The translations under genes were made by a program, and so were the position numbers. A DNA stretch of 64,000 nucleotides from Paracoccus chinensis (lineage in GTDB: Bacteria; Pseudomonadota; Alphaproteobacteria; Rhodobacterales; Rhodobacteraceae). The notes below the pieces were generated by a model. That model had not been told where the DNA came from. It worked only from the letters and a program-made list of their open reading frames with translations, and made no database searches. Positions 56,938 to 64,000 of the stretch are shown here, piece after piece (the stretch's first letter is position 1; each line of letters opens with the position of its first letter). Where the stretch lies: contig NZ_FNGE01000003.1 in the NCBI RefSeq assembly GCF_900102885.1, forward strand, positions 291,605-355,604, written 5' to 3'.

Positions 56938-59355
56938 TCAGTGGGCCGTCGGACCGGACAGGGCCGCCTCGCCGCGCAGAGCGGCCAGACGCTTGACCTC
57001 GGCGGCCTCGTAAGCCGCCTCGTCCCACTCCACCGGCTCGGGCATCCGCACAAGGGCGTGGCGCAGCACCTCGCGGACGTTCGAGACGGGGATGATGTTC
57101 AGCCCCTCCTTCACGTTCGCCGGGATGTCGGCCAGATCCTTTTCGTTCTCCTCGGGGATCAGCACCGTCTTGATGCCGCCGCGAAGCGCCGCGAGAAGCT
57201 TTTCCTTCAGCCCGCCGATTGCCAGCGCGTTGCCGCGCAGCGTGACCTCGCCGGTCATGGCGATGTCCTTGCGGACCGGGATGCCGGTCATCACCGACAC
57301 GACCGAAGTCACCATCGCCAGGCCCGCCGAGGGGCCGTCCTTCGGGGTCGCCCCCTCAGGCACGTGGACGTGGATGTCGCGCTTCGAGAATTCGGGCGGG
57401 CTGATGCCCAGTTCGGGAGCAACCGAACGGACGAAGCTCGCGGCCGCGTCGATCGATTCCTTCATCACGTCGCCCAACTTTCCGGTCGTCTTCATCACGC
57501 CCTTGCCGGGAAGCTTCAGCGCCTCGATCTGCAGCAGGTCGCCGCCGGCTTGGGTGTAGGCCAGCCCCGTCACCACGCCGACCTGGTCTTCCTTCTCGGC
57601 CAGGCCATAGCGGAAGCGGCGGACACCGAGATATTCCTCGGCCTTCTCGGGCGTGACCTCGACCGACGTGACCTTGCCCTTGAGGATCTCGGTCACGGCC
57701 TTGCGGGCCAGCTTGGCGATCTCGCGCTCCAGGCTCCGCACCCCGGCCTCACGGGTGTAGTAGCGGATGACATGGGTCAGCGCCTCGTCCGAAACCGAGA
57801 ACTCACCCTTCTTCAGACCGTTCGCCTTGATCTGCTTGGGCAGCAGGTGCTGGCGCGCGATCTCGCGCTTCTCGTCCTCGGTGTAGCCGGCCAGCGGGAT
57901 GATCTCCATCCGGTCAAGCAGCGGCCCCGGCATGTTGTAGCTGTTGGCCGTGGTCAGGAACATCACGTTCGACAGGTCGTATTCCACTTCGAGATAGTGG
58001 TCCACGAAACTCGCGTTCTGTTCCGGGTCCAGCACCTCGAGCATCGCCGAAGCCGGGTCGCCACGGAAGTCCTGTCCCATCTTGTCGATCTCGTCGAGCA
58101 GGATGAGCGGGTTCGTGGTCTTCGCCTTCTTCAGCGCCTGGATGATCTTGCCGGGCATCGAGCCGATATAGGTCCGGCGGTGACCGCGGATCTCGGATTC
58201 ATCGCGCACGCCGCCAAGCGAGATGCGGATGAACTCGCGCCCCGTGGCCTTGGCCACCGAACGGCCGAGCGAGGTCTTGCCGACGCCGGGCGGGCCGACG
58301 AGGCAGAGGATCGGGCCCTTCAGCTTGTCGCTGCGCGCCTGCACCGCAAGATACTCGACGATCCGCTCCTTGACCTTTTCAAGGCCGTAGTGGTCGGCGT
58401 TCAGGATGCTCTCGGCGGCCGTCAGGTCACGCTTGGTGCGCGACTTCACGCCCCACGGCAGCGACAGCAGCCAGTCGAGGTAGTTGCGGCTGACCGTGGC
58501 CTCGGCCGACATCGGCGACATCGACTTCAGCTTCTTCAGCTCGGCCTGCGCCTTCTCGCGCGCCTCCTTGCTGAACTTGGTCTTGTTGATCTTCTCTTCC
58601 AGCTCGGCGAGTTCGTTCTGGCCTTCGTCGCCATCGCCCAGCTCGCGCTGGATCGCCTTCATCTGCTCGTTGAGATAGTACTCGCGCTGCGTCTTCTCCA
58701 TCTGGGTCTTGACGCGCGACTTGATCTTCTTCTCGACCTGCAGGACCGACATCTCGCCCTGCATCAGGCCATAGACCTTCTCAAGCCGCTCGGCGACGTC
58801 CAGCGTCTCCAGCAGTTCCTGCTTGCGGGCCACGTCGATGCCCAGGTGCCCCGACACGAGGTCGGCCAACCGGTGCGCGTCACGCGCTTCCGCGACCGAA
58901 GTCACGGCTTCCTCGGGGATGTTCTTGCGGACCTTGACGTAACGCTCGAACTCCTCGGCCACGGTGCGGATCAGGGCGGTGATGCTGGCGGCATCGCCCT
59001 CGGTCTCGACCAGCGGCTCGGCGCCGGCCTCGAAATAGTCGTCATTGGCCAGGAAGCCGGTGATGCGCACGCGCGACTGACCCTCGACCAGAACCTTGAC
59101 GGTCCCGTCGGGCAGCTTGAGCAGTTGCAGCACATTGGCCAGCACGCCGGTCGTGAAGATGCCCTCGGCGTCCGGTTCATCGACCGAGGCGTCCTTCTGG
59201 GCGGCCAGAAGGATCGGGCGGTCAGCCTCCATCACGGCTTCCAGGGCGCGGACGGATTTCTCGCGTCCCACGAACAGCGGCACGATCATGTGGGGGAAGA
59301 CCACGATGTCGCGCAGCGGAAGCACCGGATAGGTGGCTTGGGTCGTGTCGTTCAT
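56938..59355 (-). CDS. lon: Lon ATP-dependent protease
   Basis: 805 residues. An N-terminal substrate-binding LON domain ([24 protein letters not shown]), AAA+ module (Walker [15 protein letters not shown]), and the serine-lysine protease dyad S676 (PKDGPSAG) and K717 (GGLKEKL). It removes damaged and regulatory proteins. ATG at 59355 is preceded by AAAGGACAGTTC; the earlier ATG at 59370 would lie directly over the SD. No RpoH-like promoter was evident. Confidence 0.96.
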   Translation of the reverse strand: MNDTTQATYPVLPLRDIVVFPHMIVPLFVGREKSVRALEAVMEADRPILLAAQKDASVDEPDAEGIFTTGVLANVLQLLKLPDGTVKVLVEGQSRVRITGFLANDDYFEAGAEPLVETEGDAASITALIRTVAEEFERYVKVRKNIPEEAVTSVAEARDAHRLADLVSGHLGIDVARKQELLETLDVAERLEKVYGLMQGEMSVLQVEKKIKSRVKTQMEKTQREYYLNEQMKAIQRELGDGDEGQNELAELEEKINKTKFSKEAREKAQAELKKLKSMSPMSAEATVSRNYLDWLLSLPWGVKSRTKRDLTAAESILNADHYGLEKVKERIVEYLAVQARSDKLKGPILCLVGPPGVGKTSLGRSVAKATGREFIRISLGGVRDESEIRGHRRTYIGSMPGKIIQALKKAKTTNPLILLDEIDKMGQDFRGDPASAMLEVLDPEQNASFVDHYLEVEYDLSNVMFLTTANSYNMPGPLLDRMEIIPLAGYTEDEKREIARQHLLPKQIKANGLKKGEFSVSDEALTHVIRYYTREAGVRSLEREIAKLARKAVTEILKGKVTSVEVTPEKAEEYLGVRRFRYGLAEKEDQVGVVTGLAYTQAGGDLLQIEALKLPGKGVMKTTGKLGDVMKESIDAAASFVRSVAPELGISPPEFSKRDIHVHVPEGATPKDGPSAGLAMVTSVVSVMTGIPVRKDIAMTGEVTLRGNALAIGGLKEKLLAALRGGIKTVLIPEENEKDLADIPANVKEGLNIIPVSNVREVLRHALVRMPEPVEWDEAAYEAAEVKRLAALRGEAALSGPTAH

Positions 59356-59467
59356 GAACTGTCCTTTCATGCCCGGACCGGCGGCCCCCTTGAGGGATCG
59401 GGCAGCGCGCCGGGCCTGCTTGCGACCAATCTAGGAACCGCCGGCCCCTGCTGCAATGGGCCAGACC

Positions 59468-59511
59468 GGGGCGCTGCCCCGGACCCCGGGATATTTGCGC
59501 GAAGAAGATGA
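59468..59511 (+). repeat. Interspersed GGGATATTT repeat, copy 4
   Basis: Hairpin GGGGC-GCT-GCCCC (59468-59480) followed by GGACCCCGGGATATTT and GCGCGAAGAAGATG. Located between the lon start and the sensor kinase stop. Confidence 0.6.
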
Positions 59512-59531
59512 ACAGGCGGATAACGCACGCC

Positions 59532-60872
59532 TCAGCGGGGGATGACGATCTCGGCCCTGAGGCCGCCCAGCCGTGTCCCCTCGGTCAGGCGCAGCTCGCC
59601 GCCATGGGCGCGGGCGACGTCGGCAGCGATGGCAAGGCCGAGGCCCGCCCCCTGCCCGCGGTCCTGGTTGCGTGCAGCATCCAGGCGGACAAAGGGGCGG
59701 ATCGCCTCGTCACGACGCTCGGGCGGGATGCCGGGGCCGTCATCCTCGACGGCGATGCGGAAAGCCTTGGGGGTCAGGGCCGCCTCGATCTCGGCACGGG
59801 AGCCGTAGCGGACGGCGTTGCCGATCAGGTTCTCGACCGCGCGCCGCAGGCTGCGGGGACGTACGGTGATCCGGTCGCGCTCGGGGTCGTCGTCGAAGCG
59901 CACCAGGGCCACGTCCTGTCCGCCCCGCTGGGCATCGCTGATGATCTCGTCGAGGAAGGCACGCGCAGGAAGCGCTTCGGCCGCGCCTTCCCGCGCGTCC
60001 GCCCGGGCGAGGTCCAGGAAGGCGTCGATCATCGCGCCCATCTCGGCCACATCGCGTTCCATGTCGGCGATCTCGTCGCGTTCGGGGGGCAGGCCGGGGC
60101 CGAGCATCGACAGCCCCAGCCGAAGCCGGGTCAGGGGCGTGCGAAGGTCGTGGCTGATCCCCGACAGCATCATCTTGCGCTGCTCGTTCTGCCGCTCGAT
60201 CCGGTTTCGCATCTCGACAAAGGCGCGGCCCGCGCTGCGCACCTCGGTCGCGCCGGCCGGGCGGTAAGGCTTGACCTGCCCGCGCCCGTAGGCCTCGGCC
60301 GCGTCGGCAAGCCTGCGGATCGGGCGCAACTGGTTGCGCAGGAAGATCGAGGCGATGGTCGTCATCAGAAGCGACGTCCCCACCATCAGGACCAGAAGCT
60401 GGTGCGGGTTCGAGGGCGTGAGGCGCCGACGTGGCAGTTCCAGCACGAAGGGGCGCGGCCCGCCCACCAGCACCCGCACCCGGCGCAGGTTCCACAGGTC
60501 AACCGCTTCGACCGCGGGCAGGCGCCGGTGCAACTCGGCAATCACCACGCGGCCCGAGAAATCATAGAAACGGAGCCGCTCCTCGATGCCGGCGGGCGGA
60601 GGCAGTTCGACGGCCAGGTCCAGCGGCACCGCGATCTCGCGCCCGGCCTGCAGTGCCTGCTCGTCATCGGGGGCGGACTGAACGTAGTCCGTGACCAGCG
60701 CGACCTCGGCCGCGGCGGTTTCCACCATCTGCTGCGTCACGTCCTCGAAATGCCGCTGCAGGAACATGACGGTGACGACCAGCGTGATCACCACCACCGG
60801 CAGGAACAGGATCAGCGCCGCCCGACCGTAAAGTCCCCGGGGCATCAGCCACTTGAGCCAGCCGAAATCCAT
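59532..60872 (-). CDS. Sensor histidine kinase, EnvZ-like architecture
   Basis: 446 residues: membrane helices about 17-38 and 159-178, a periplasmic domain between, HAMP (about 180-230), HisKA with H241 (GISHDLRTPLTRLRLGL) and HATPase_c (NAVRYGS, DDGPGIP, GAGLGLAIAADVARAHGG). The signal is unknown. No response regulator lies next to it in the window. ATG at 60872 is preceded by GAGGTGAGC; the longer frame upstream only covers the divergent gene's leader. Confidence 0.9.
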   Translation of the reverse strand: MDFGWLKWLMPRGLYGRAALILFLPVVVITLVVTVMFLQRHFEDVTQQMVETAAAEVALVTDYVQSAPDDEQALQAGREIAVPLDLAVELPPPAGIEERLRFYDFSGRVVIAELHRRLPAVEAVDLWNLRRVRVLVGGPRPFVLELPRRRLTPSNPHQLLVLMVGTSLLMTTIASIFLRNQLRPIRRLADAAEAYGRGQVKPYRPAGATEVRSAGRAFVEMRNRIERQNEQRKMMLSGISHDLRTPLTRLRLGLSMLGPGLPPERDEIADMERDVAEMGAMIDAFLDLARADAREGAAEALPARAFLDEIISDAQRGGQDVALVRFDDDPERDRITVRPRSLRRAVENLIGNAVRYGSRAEIEAALTPKAFRIAVEDDGPGIPPERRDEAIRPFVRLDAARNQDRGQGAGLGLAIAADVARAHGGELRLTEGTRLGGLRAEIVIPR

Positions 60873-60918
60873 GCTCACCTCGCTTGCGCCCGCCCGGGCG
60901 CCGGTCCAGCCTAGGGCC

Positions 60919-61794
60919 ATGAGCAATGCGGCGAAAGTGCGGGTCGTCCGGGCCCCCAACCCATCGGCCATGACCGGGCCGGGGACCAACAGCTTCCTGA
61001 TCGGAGAGGAGGAGGTCGTAGTAATCGACCCCGGCCCCGACGATCTGGGTCATGTCCAGGCGATCCTGGATGCGGTCGAAGGACGAATCTCGCATATCCT
61101 GGTGACCCATGCGCATCTGGATCATTCGGCGGGCGTCGCGCTTCTGGCCCAAGCCACGGGCGCCCCGGTCTTCGCCTTCGGCAACGCCGAATCGGGCCGC
61201 TCGCCCACAATGGCGCGGCTAGCGCAGACGGGCCTTGTGGGAGGCGGCGAGGGCATCGACCAGGTTTTCCGCCCCGACATCTTCCTGCGGCACGGCGAGG
61301 TCCTGCAATCCGACGACTGGGTGATCGAGGCGCTGCACACGCCCGGGCACATGGGCGGCCACCTGAGCTTCCGCCTGGGCGACGCCATCTTCTGCGGCGA
61401 CCTGATCATGGGGTGGAGCACGACGCTGATCTCGCCCCCTGACGGGGACCTTGTCGATTACTTCCGCTCACTGGACCTGCTGGCCGGGTTGGCGCCGCGC
61501 ATCCTCTACCCTGCGCATGGCGATCCGGTCACCGACCCCCTGCCCCGTCTGGCCGAGCTTGGTGCCCACCGCCGCCACCGCACCGCGCAGATCCTTTCCG
61601 CGCTGGACGAGGCAGGCGGGACCGCCGCCGATCTGGCGGCCCGCATCTATGCCGTGCCCCAGCACCTGATGCCCGCCGCCGAGCGCAACGTGCTGGCGCA
61701 TCTTCTGGCGCTGGCCGACCTCGGCGCCGTGACCTACGACGGCGGTCCCGCTGCGGGAGTGCGCTGGCACCGGGCTGCCGCTGCGGAAGGATGA
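60919..61794 (+). CDS. MBL-fold metallo-hydrolase (beta-lactamase-like)
   Basis: 291 residues. Zinc motif H64-x-H66-x-D68-H69 (THAHLDHSAG), later HTPGHMGGHLSF and GDLIMG. The C-terminal winged-helix-like part (DLAARIYAV...) suggests the LACTB2 / hydroxyacylglutathione-hydrolase-like group. ATG at 60919; the earlier frame start would overlap the divergent kinase start. Substrate unknown. Confidence 0.88.
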   Translation: MSNAAKVRVVRAPNPSAMTGPGTNSFLIGEEEVVVIDPGPDDLGHVQAILDAVEGRISHILVTHAHLDHSAGVALLAQATGAPVFAFGNAESGRSPTMARLAQTGLVGGGEGIDQVFRPDIFLRHGEVLQSDDWVIEALHTPGHMGGHLSFRLGDAIFCGDLIMGWSTTLISPPDGDLVDYFRSLDLLAGLAPRILYPAHGDPVTDPLPRLAELGAHRRHRTAQILSALDEAGGTAADLAARIYAVPQHLMPAAERNVLAHLLALADLGAVTYDGGPAAGVRWHRAAAAEG

Positions 61795-61853
61795 ATTTTC
61801 TGCGCGAACCCTCTGGACGGCCCCGAAAACGGGTGCTAGATGCCCCCTCGTGT

Positions 61854-61928
61854 TCCGGCGTAGCTCAGCGGTAGAGCAGTTGACTGTTAATCAATTGGTC
61901 GTAGGTTCGATCCCTACCGCCGGAGCCA
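61854..61928 (+). tRNA. tRNA-Asn (GTT anticodon)
   Basis: 75 nt including an encoded CCA. Acceptor TCCGGCG pairs with CGCCGGA, the D-arm has AGCTCAGCGGTAGAGC, the anticodon loop reads CTGTTAA, the T-arm has GTAGGTTCGATCCCTAC. It marks the left side of an accessory region, and tRNA-Asn genes are common integration sites. Confidence 0.95.
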
Positions 61929-61958
61929 AAAAAGCTTTTTAGCTACAACGTGAAAGAT

Positions 61959-61989
61959 GGCGACCCTCCTGGTCGCCTTCTTTGTTTTT
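61959..61989 (+). terminator. Strong terminator behind tRNA-Asn
   Basis: GGCGACC (61959-61965), loop CTCCT, GGTCGCC (61971-61977), then TTCTTTGTTTTT. Likely ends the tRNA-Asn transcript. Confidence 0.85.
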
Positions 61990-62065
61990 ACTTCCTTGTC
62001 ACTGAATTTGTCACTGGTGGACGCGCATCTGCGATCCAGAGCATTAGCAAGTTGGAGAGGCTCCC

Positions 62066-62308
62066 ATGACCTCGAATGAACGCATTATCGCCTTGGAACG
62101 AGAGTTGGACGACACACGCATGGCGGCTGCGACGGTGATTGTCGACTTCGCCGCAGGTATCGCGCCTACCCCTGAGAGGCGTGAACGCCTAGCACGAGCC
62201 TTTGAGGCGAACGGTCAAGGTGCGGATCACATTACAGCGCGGCTGGTGAGGCTGGTAGCAGCAGAGTTGCGGCGGAGTGATGCTGAACGCGCTCGCCAGC
62301 TAGGCTAA
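62066..62308 (+). CDS. Small hypothetical protein, paralogue of its neighbour (copy A)
   Basis: 80 residues, predicted all helical. It starts TSNERIIALERELDDTRMAAATVIVDF, and the pattern ERIIALE-EL-DTR-AA recurs in the protein at 62323, so the two are tandem duplicates. ATG preceded by GGAGAGGCTCCC. Codon use is less G+C-biased than in the core genes. No function recognised. It lies just inside the tRNA-Asn boundary. Confidence 0.65.
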   Translation: MTSNERIIALERELDDTRMAAATVIVDFAAGIAPTPERRERLARAFEANGQGADHITARLVRLVAAELRRSDAERARQLG

Positions 62309-62322
62309 GGACAATAAATAGC

Positions 62323-62571
62323 ATGAGCCTTGAGGAGCGCATTATCGCCCTAGAACACGAGCTAAACGACACGCGGCGCGCGGCGGTCGTTCTGATGCTC
62401 GGGATCGTGGATACGATCGCGCGGTCTCCGAAGGGCCGCGAGGATATGGCGCAAGGGTTCGGCGGAGCGGCGGCCGAAGCGGCCGAAGTAGACCCTGTGA
62501 TGGCACGACTGGCGCTGCTGATGTCAGGGGTGATCTGGGAGCGGGCGAACCAGGCTGAGGACAATGAGTGA
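62323..62571 (+). CDS. Small hypothetical protein, paralogue of its neighbour (copy B)
   Basis: 82 residues, starts SLEERIIALEHELNDTRRAAVVLMLGIVDTIARSP. Shares the first 20 or so residues with copy A, then diverges. It begins 14 bases after the copy A stop, so both are probably co-transcribed. No known domain recognised; a helical dimer is plausible from the heptad-like E/L pattern. Confidence 0.65.
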   Translation: MSLEERIIALEHELNDTRRAAVVLMLGIVDTIARSPKGREDMAQGFGGAAAEAAEVDPVMARLALLMSGVIWERANQAEDNE

Positions 62572-62711
62572 GGTGGAGATCGGATGGTGGACGTGATGGA
62601 CCACAGGGAACAAGCGTGCGGTCTATTCACTTTTCCTTAGCATCTCTGGATTATCGTATCCGGGGATGGCACATTGCAATCGAAGCAGCAGCCAAACGAT
62701 AGGAGGTCGTT

Positions 62712-62942
62712 ATGCTTGATGCCCTGCACAACCGCGCCTTCCTGCGCGGCTTCCAAACCGGATTTTCGTCGCCCTTCCGCTTGATGAGCGGATCGCGCTC
62801 ACGTGTGACCTACACGCCCCATGCCACCGATACTGAGGCTTGGGAAGCGGTCGGGCGCCTACTGAATGAAGCTTACCAAGAAGTGGGCACCGAAGTTGGC
62901 AAGATCACCCGCGCCAAGAAATCAGCCAGAACCAGACGATAA
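62712..62942 (+). CDS. Small hypothetical protein overlapping the DUF2335 gene
   Basis: 76 residues, starts MLDALHNRAFLRGFQTGFSSPFRLMSG and ends in a basic tail (TRAKKSARTRR). AGGAGG seven bases upstream of the ATG at 62712 is a near-perfect ribosome binding site. Its last 77 bases overlap the start of the DUF2335 gene in another frame, so coupled translation is likely. No function recognised. Confidence 0.6.
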   Translation: MLDALHNRAFLRGFQTGFSSPFRLMSGSRSRVTYTPHATDTEAWEAVGRLLNEAYQEVGTEVGKITRAKKSARTRR

Positions 62943-63378
62943 GGCGAACGACGGCGCGCTTAGCCCGCTTGAAGCTGAGGTTGATCGCCAGATCGGCAAC
63001 ATAGTTCCTCAGAACGTCCGCGCTCAAGTTGTCGACCGCCTTACGACCATAGTTGCCAGCGAGACGTTCGCTGGACCGATCGCGCACCCGCGGCATTTGC
63101 GCGAGTATGAGGAAATCTGCCCGGGGGCGGCGACTCGGATCATCAGTATGGCCGAGGACCGCAATCGGCACATCATGAATATGGAAGAACTGGGTTTGCG
63201 CGAGAGCATCAAGGACCAGAAGCGCGGGCTTGACTACGGCCTTGCAGGGTTCCTTGCGCTAATCGCGGCGGCTCTGACTTGTGCTTTGATGGACAACAAC
63301 ATCGCAGCGGGCATCTTCATGAGTGCTGCGGCACTCGGAGGCATTGGCCTGTTCATCCGAGACCGCAAAGACAAGTAA
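62866..63378 (+). CDS. DUF2335 membrane protein
   Basis: 170 residues. The DUF2335 signature resembles REYEEICPGAATRIISMAEDRNRHIMNMEE (about 90-120, in part), followed by two membrane helices (about 128-146 and 148-165) and a short basic tail. No biochemical role is known; the family is frequent on accessory elements of Proteobacteria. The start ATG at 62866 is inside the preceding ORF. A terminator follows about 22 bp after the stop. Confidence 0.75.
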   Translation: MKLTKKWAPKLARSPAPRNQPEPDDKANDGALSPLEAEVDRQIGNIVPQNVRAQVVDRLTTIVASETFAGPIAHPRHLREYEEICPGAATRIISMAEDRNRHIMNMEELGLRESIKDQKRGLDYGLAGFLALIAAALTCALMDNNIAAGIFMSAAALGGIGLFIRDRKDK

Positions 63379-63399
63379 GCTTATCCCCCGCTCCTTCAC

Positions 63400-63421
63400 A
63401 GCCCGCCTTAACCGGCGGGCT
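63400..63421 (+). terminator. Terminator of the DUF2335 gene
   Basis: AGCCCGCC (63400-63407), loop TTAACC, GGCGGGCT (63414-63421), then TTCTCTT. Confidence 0.8.
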
Positions 63422-63508
63422 TTCTCTTGCGCACCCGGTGCGCAGTCCTGCAACAGCCCTGTGACACCAACCAGGAACCCTGCGCGGCGTCATCGGGTTG
63501 GCCCACGA

Positions 63509-63668
63509 GCAGTAAGCTCAGCCAACATTCTATGTTGGGACCTGCCCCGCCCCACCACCGGCTGGGCCTTTTTCCTACATCAGTTCCCTCGCCAACTCGC
63601 CTTACGCGTGTATGATGAGAAGAAAACCTCTCGTGCAGTAAGCTCCGCCATCACCGGCGGGGCTTTTT
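63509..63668 (+). other. Gene-free stretch with GTAAGCT motifs and terminator-like hairpins
   Basis: CAGTAAGCTC occurs at about 63510 and 63636, each followed within 70 bases by a G+C hairpin and T-run (CCGGCTGGGCCTTTTT; AGCTCCGCC...GGCGGGGCTTTTT at 63641-63668). A third GTAAGCT at 63375 precedes the DUF2335 terminator. No open frame with a ribosome binding site was supported between 63379 and 63694. It may be remnants of several gene ends. Confidence 0.5.
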
Positions 63669-63687
63669 GCTATCTGCAAACATAAAA

Positions 63688-64000
63688 TGTCCACTTAACC
63701 TTCTTGGCTTACGAAAGACATAACGGTCTCGATGGGTCGGCGTCCCATGTTGCGATAGCCGAGATGCGGCCGTTCGGTGTTGTAGCGGACAAGCCAGGCA
63801 CCGAGATCGGCCTGCAGTGCCTCGACGCCATCGTAGAAGTTGTCCCGCATGGCCACGCGGAAGAATTCATCCAGCACGGTGCCGTTGAAGCGTTCGACGA
63901 AGCCATTGGTGCGGGGCGTTCGGACCTTGGTGCGGCGATGCTCGATACCGTTGAGGTCGAGATAAAGTTCATACGGATGCCGCTCGGTGCCGCAGAACTC
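63688..64000. mobile_element. IS481-family insertion sequence, right part only
   Basis: The element end is TGTCCACTTAACC starting at about 63688, which fits the 5'-TGT termini of IS481-type elements. It contains the C-terminal half of a transposase on the minus strand and continues beyond the window. The other terminus and target duplication are not visible. Confidence 0.75.
63695..64000 (-). CDS. IS481 family transposase, C-terminal part (truncated by the window)
   Basis: About 101 residues are visible, open to the right edge. It reads ...HRRTKVRTPRTNGFVERFNGT, where the glutamate of GFVERF is the third DDE residue, then VLDEFFRVAMRDNFYDGVEAL and TERPHLGYRNMGRRP, all typical of the IS481 integrase core. 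Start and first Asp residues lie outside. Stop TAA at 63695. Confidence 0.88.
   Translation of the reverse strand, partial: EFCGTERHPYELYLDLNGIEHRRTKVRTPRTNGFVERFNGTVLDEFFRVAMRDNFYDGVEALQADLGAWLVRYNTERPHLGYRNMGRRPIETVMSFVSQEG

Noticed and set aside
59356..59460. RpoH promoter for lon
   Set aside because: No CTTGAA/CCCAT-type pair with acceptable spacing was found in the upstream region.
56542..59511. 989-residue open frame opposite lon
   Set aside because: Mirrors the codon positions of lon; low-complexity residues with HRRH-like strings and no domain.

Overview
The window is high-G+C alphaproteobacterial chromosome, most likely from Paracoccus or a close Rhodobacteraceae relative. The evidence is a membrane-anchored cytochrome c552 of the CycM type, a class I lysyl-tRNA synthetase, the DUF294/exonuclease-kinase acetate cluster, a four-gene leu/isovalerate degradation locus, and dense operons with 4-base start/stop overlaps. 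Apart from the right end it reads as core chromosome.

Layout. 1-9255: a minus-strand acetate module. acs is followed by DUF485, actP, a CBS-DUF294 protein, a soluble histidine kinase, a CheY-like regulator, and a membrane protein that fuses a PAS/degenerate-kinase region to a DnaQ-type exonuclease. 9447-14488: a PNPOx-like flavoprotein, a frameshifted beta-helix gene, lysK and a TerB-like gene. 14529-22791: dacB, then a MoxR/DUF58/BatA/DUF4159/amidotransferase-like operon. 22857-26415: DUF1285, hyi, an AEC transporter and a glycosyltransferase. 26412-32242: yejABEF peptide importer. 32424-36143: cycM, pheA, an SRPBCC protein, SRP RNA, a lipoprotein and nudC. 36315-39578: dnaX-ybaB-recR and a thioesterase. 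39637-44563: a heat-shock hsp20 with a candidate RpoH promoter and RNA thermometer, then glcDEF with a VOC gene. 44814-56007: DUF599 and a two-part leucine/isovalerate degradation locus, with a divergent ompW. 56139-61928: two tRNA-Val genes, an HU-like gene, lon, a sensor kinase, an MBL hydrolase and tRNA-Asn.

From the tRNA-Asn gene to the right edge the composition changes. G+C is visibly lower, the genes are small and mostly unknown (a tandem paralogue pair, an overlapping pair that includes a DUF2335 membrane protein), there are several terminators, and an IS481-family insertion sequence runs off the edge. This looks like the start of a genomic island placed next to the tRNA.

Two short interspersed repeat families are visible. 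One is a hairpin with 9-bp arms around a 3-nt loop (12370, 39044). The other is an element ending in GGGATATTT...AGAAGA (about 36196, 42297, 49841, 59468), and one copy of it lies inside the glcE reading frame. All functional calls rest on reading motifs and context; no database search was run.
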